Notes under the pieces: model-generated | The model's database searches: none | What the model was told of the DNA's origin: nothing | What the model saw: only the letters and a program-made list of their open reading frames with translations | Position numbers and translations under genes: made by a program | In this document: positions 39,644-41,241 of the stretch, in pieces | Layout of the letters: each line of letters starts with the position of its first letter | Numbering within the stretch: the stretch's first letter is position 1 | Assembly: GCF_902381825.1 (NCBI RefSeq) | Contig: NZ_LR698973.1 | Location: forward strand, 3,203,560 to 3,244,800 | DNA from: Pseudocoprococcus catus | GTDB taxonomy: Bacteria > Bacillota > Clostridia > Lachnospirales > Lachnospiraceae | DNA: 41,241 nt | Direction: 5' to 3'

Positions 39644-40042
39644 ATGCCGGGATTGAAGTACAGCAGACAGAGAGAGTCTATTATTAATTGCCTGAAAGGG
39701 CGGAAGGACCACCCGACAGCAGATATGATTTACGCGTCGGTGCGGGAGGAGTATCCGAAGATCAGTCTTGGGACGGTTTACAGAAACCTTTCTTTATTAG
39801 TGGATCAGGGAGAGATTCTCCGCTTTTCATGCGGGGAAGGACAGGATCATTATGATGCAGATACATCACAGCATTATCATTTTGTATGCAAGAAATGCAA
39901 GGCTGTTTCAGATTTGCATATGTCACCGTTGGAACATATCGATGTGCTTGCGAAGGATGGTTTTGACGGTGAGATAGATGGTCATTTCGTTTTGTTTTAT
40001 GGCACCTGCGGGAAATGCAAAGAAAATGAAAAAAATAGTTGA
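39644..40042 (+). CDS. perR: Fur-family regulator, PerR-like peroxide sensor
   Basis: 132 residues from ATG 39644 (GAGGAG 6 nt upstream); the in-frame ATG 39584 lies in the operator. Winged helix: YSRQRESIINCLK, HPTADMIYASVREEYPKISL, GTVYRNLSLLVDQGEI. Metal-sensing domain: DHYDADTSQHYHFVC with the HxH and Asp expected of the PerR regulatory site, plus structural Zn cysteines in CKKC and CGKC. PerR represses oxidative-stress genes until peroxide oxidises its Fe-bound His. The rubrerythrin gene next door and the shared operator support PerR over Fur or Zur. The stop codon overlaps the -35 of the rubrerythrin promoter. Confidence 0.85.
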   Translation: MPGLKYSRQRESIINCLKGRKDHPTADMIYASVREEYPKISLGTVYRNLSLLVDQGEILRFSCGEGQDHYDADTSQHYHFVCKKCKAVSDLHMSPLEHIDVLAKDGFDGEIDGHFVLFYGTCGKCKENEKNS

Positions 40043-40067
40043 CAAGACAGGAAAAGTGGTGTAATAT
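40039..40067 (+). promoter_or_regulatory. Rubrerythrin promoter
   Basis: Perfect TTGACA (40039-40044), 17 bp, TAATAT (40062-40067); the -35 overlaps the perR stop codon. Confidence 0.65.
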
Positions 40068-40073
40068 ACAGAT

Positions 40074-40092
40074 AACAGTAATGATTACTGTT
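40074..40092 (+). promoter_or_regulatory. Perfect 9-1-9 palindromic PerR-type operator
   Basis: AACAGTAATGATTACTGTT, symmetric around G40083, spans the expected transcription start of the rubrerythrin gene. It is more symmetric than the perR operator, so tighter repression is plausible. Confidence 0.7.
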
Positions 40093-40112
40093 TTGAAAGA
40101 AACATATTAATC

Positions 40113-40188
40113 GTAACCGTTCCGTATAATGGGGAAGCAGTCAACGGACATATCGCTGAAGGCAGTTAGTATGGATCGGAACGGTTAC
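40113..40188 (+). promoter_or_regulatory. Structured leader of the rubrerythrin mRNA
   Basis: GTAACCGTTCCG (40113-40124) pairs perfectly with CGGAACGGTTAC (40177-40188), a 12-bp stem enclosing 52 nt with room for further helices. No T-run follows, and the ribosome binding site (40210) is outside, so it is not a simple terminator. I recognise no known riboswitch core in it. Confidence 0.6.
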
Positions 40189-40223
40189 AGGATATTATAA
40201 AGTATGAAAAGGAGATTATAATT

Positions 40224-40766
40224 ATGAAGAAATGGGTTTGTACAGTATGTGGTTATGTTTATGAAGGTGAAAACGCTCCGGAATTTTGTCCAGTCTGTAA
40301 GGCACCTGCCAGCAAGTTCAAAGAACAGTCCGGTGACAAGACATGGGCTGCAGAACACGTTGTAGGTGTTGCACAGGGGGCGCCTGAAGATATCATGGCT
40401 GATTTAAGAGCAAACTTTGAAGGTGAATGTTCAGAAGTTGGTATGTACCTGGCAATGGCTCGTGTGGCTCACAGAGAAGGCTATCCGGAAATCGGTTTAT
40501 ACTGGGAGAAGGCAGCTTATGAAGAAGCTGAACATGCAGCTAAGTTTGCAGAACTCCTTGGCGAAGTTGTTACAGACAGCACAAAGAAGAACCTTGAGAT
40601 GAGAGTAGATGCTGAACATGGCGCAACAGAAGGTAAATTTGACCTTGCTAAACGTGCGAAAGCTCTGAACCTGGATGCTATCCACGACACAGTTCATGAG
40701 ATGGCCCGCGATGAGGCTAGACACGGTAAGGCATTTGAAGGTCTGCTGAAGAGATACTTCGGCTAA
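40224..40766 (+). CDS. Reverse rubrerythrin (N-terminal rubredoxin domain)
   Basis: 180 residues, AAGGAG 8 nt upstream. The rubredoxin-like [Fe(Cys)4] domain comes first ([20 protein letters not shown]), followed by the ferritin-like diiron domain with ligands in [22 protein letters not shown] and [14 protein letters not shown]. This domain order is the reverse of classical rubrerythrin and matches clostridial reverse rubrerythrins that reduce H2O2 and O2 with NADH-linked electrons. PerR-like gene and operator upstream indicate peroxide control. A clean terminator follows, so it is monocistronic. Confidence 0.95.
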   Translation: MKKWVCTVCGYVYEGENAPEFCPVCKAPASKFKEQSGDKTWAAEHVVGVAQGAPEDIMADLRANFEGECSEVGMYLAMARVAHREGYPEIGLYWEKAAYEEAEHAAKFAELLGEVVTDSTKKNLEMRVDAEHGATEGKFDLAKRAKALNLDAIHDTVHEMARDEARHGKAFEGLLKRYFG

Positions 40767-40799
40767 TCACAAAGCTGCATAGAACAAGGATTTTTATGA

Positions 40800-40829
40800 G
40801 AGGGAATCACGAAAGTGATTCCCTCTTTT
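40800..40829 (+). terminator. Rubrerythrin terminator
   Basis: GAGGGAATCAC (40800-40810), GAAA loop, GTGATTCCCTC (40815-40825), then TTTT: a perfect 11-bp stem. Confidence 0.9.
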
Positions 40830-40899
40830 CAGTTTCGTCGATCTTGATCTTTCCCTTTTTACAAGTCGTAGTCTTGGATTTCAATTGATGGGCAGCGGA

Positions 40900-41148
40900 T
40901 TAATGGACCGCAGATATAATAGCCTGTCCTCGTTTAATCATGCTGGATAACTTTGCCTGATTGAGTGGTTTGCGTTTGTAAAGGACATAATCATAAAGAT
41001 CCTGTCTGTATTGGTGTACTTCTCGGAGCAATGAATTTGTAGCAGAACCATGAAACGGCTCACTGAAGATATCTTCAAGGTTTAAAACGATGCGCTCTCT
41101 TGACTTTATTTCTTTCATAGCCCAGTCTTTACGATATTCCGTTGTCAT
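40900..41148 (-). CDS. Hypothetical protein, possible remnant
   Basis: 82 residues on the minus strand (start 41148), the only plausible minus-strand frame in the window. No recognised family; composition is hydrophilic and basic (LREVHQYRQDLYDYVLYKRK). No good ribosome binding site is seen before either ATG (41148 or 41118), so it may be a fragment of an older gene or not coding at all. Confidence 0.35.
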   Translation of the reverse strand: MTTEYRKDWAMKEIKSRERIVLNLEDIFSEPFHGSATNSLLREVHQYRQDLYDYVLYKRKPLNQAKLSSMIKRGQAIISAVH

Positions 41149-41198
41149 TTGCTTATGTGTGATAAAGAAGCAATAGAAGTGTAAAAAATTTTGCCGTT

Positions 41199-41231
41199 CC
41201 TATCCGGCACTTGCGCGTTGTGTCGGATAGG
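41199..41231. repeat. 12-bp hairpin at the right edge
   Basis: CCTATCCGGCAC (41199-41210) pairs with GTGTCGGATAGG (41220-41231), one G-T pair, 9-nt loop. No T-run directly beside it on either strand. Could be an element end or a structured leader of the next gene. Confidence 0.6.
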
Positions 41232-41241
41232 TCGGGCGTTT

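Noticed and set aside
40113..40188. yybP-ykoY manganese riboswitch (GGGGAAG resembles GGGGAGUA)
   Set aside because: Only a few bases agree, and the second conserved loop is missing.

Overview
The window reads as a low-to-mid GC Firmicutes chromosome, most likely a gut Lachnospiraceae (Blautia/Ruminococcus/Dorea-like). The grounds are Clostridia-type ribosome binding sites (AAGGAGG), lipobox lipoproteins, clostridial [FeFe] hydrogenases, a PerR/reverse-rubrerythrin pair and a GEMM-I riboswitch. Species cannot be fixed from the sequence. No tRNA, rRNA, CRISPR array or intact transposase was seen.

Region 1 (1-18.4 kb) is a large, nearly gap-free sensory array on the + strand: a truncated hybrid histidine kinase at the left edge, then a promoter, a cyclic-di-GMP-I (GEMM-I) riboswitch and an intrinsic terminator. 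These precede a run of solute-binding lipoproteins paired with, or fused to, hybrid histidine kinases. The run is SBP-5NucC + kinase; SBP3 + kinase; kinase with two built-in SBP3 domains; REC-HD-GYP protein; second SBP-5NucC + kinase with two receivers. No ABC permease or ATPase and no DNA-binding response regulator accompanies them. The only recognisable output is the REC-HD-GYP protein, a predicted c-di-GMP phosphodiesterase. A c-di-GMP-sensing RNA at the head and a c-di-GMP-degrading enzyme inside the same run suggest a feedback circuit; this is the best candidate for an undescribed system here. The array also carries a G10 tract inside a kinase gene and a (GACA)5 repeat between a strong internal promoter and a kinase start codon, both potential phase-variation sites.

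Region 2 (18.4-23.4 kb) is mixed: a GNAT acetyltransferase, an arginase-family protein, a GMP synthase lacking the glutaminase domain, an AlbA_2/ATP-binding regulator broken by an in-frame TAG and carrying a five-copy 11-bp repeat, and a truncated HicB-like antitoxin. Two diverged ~100-bp direct repeats bracket guaA to hicB.

Region 3 (23.4-34.5 kb) is ordinary metabolism and housekeeping: a membrane-anchored 5'-nucleotidase, a PanE/ApbA-like reductase, an EF-hand-like lipoprotein, an aldehyde dehydrogenase, two PLP aminotransferases (one HisC-like), a nuclease-helicase of the DinG/XPD type and a 3-hydroxyisobutyrate dehydrogenase-like enzyme.

Region 4 (34.5-39.3 kb) is a hydrogen-sensing/hydrogenase operon: a small [2Fe-2S] protein, a PAS-linked sensory [FeFe] hydrogenase, a SpoIIE-type phosphatase and a catalytic group-B-like [FeFe] hydrogenase. 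A 147-nt near-palindromic hairpin follows. Region 5 (39.5-40.8 kb) is an oxidative-stress pair, PerR-like regulator and reverse rubrerythrin, each with a matching palindromic operator; the rubrerythrin leader also contains a long-stem RNA element. The right edge holds one weak minus-strand ORF and a 12-bp hairpin.
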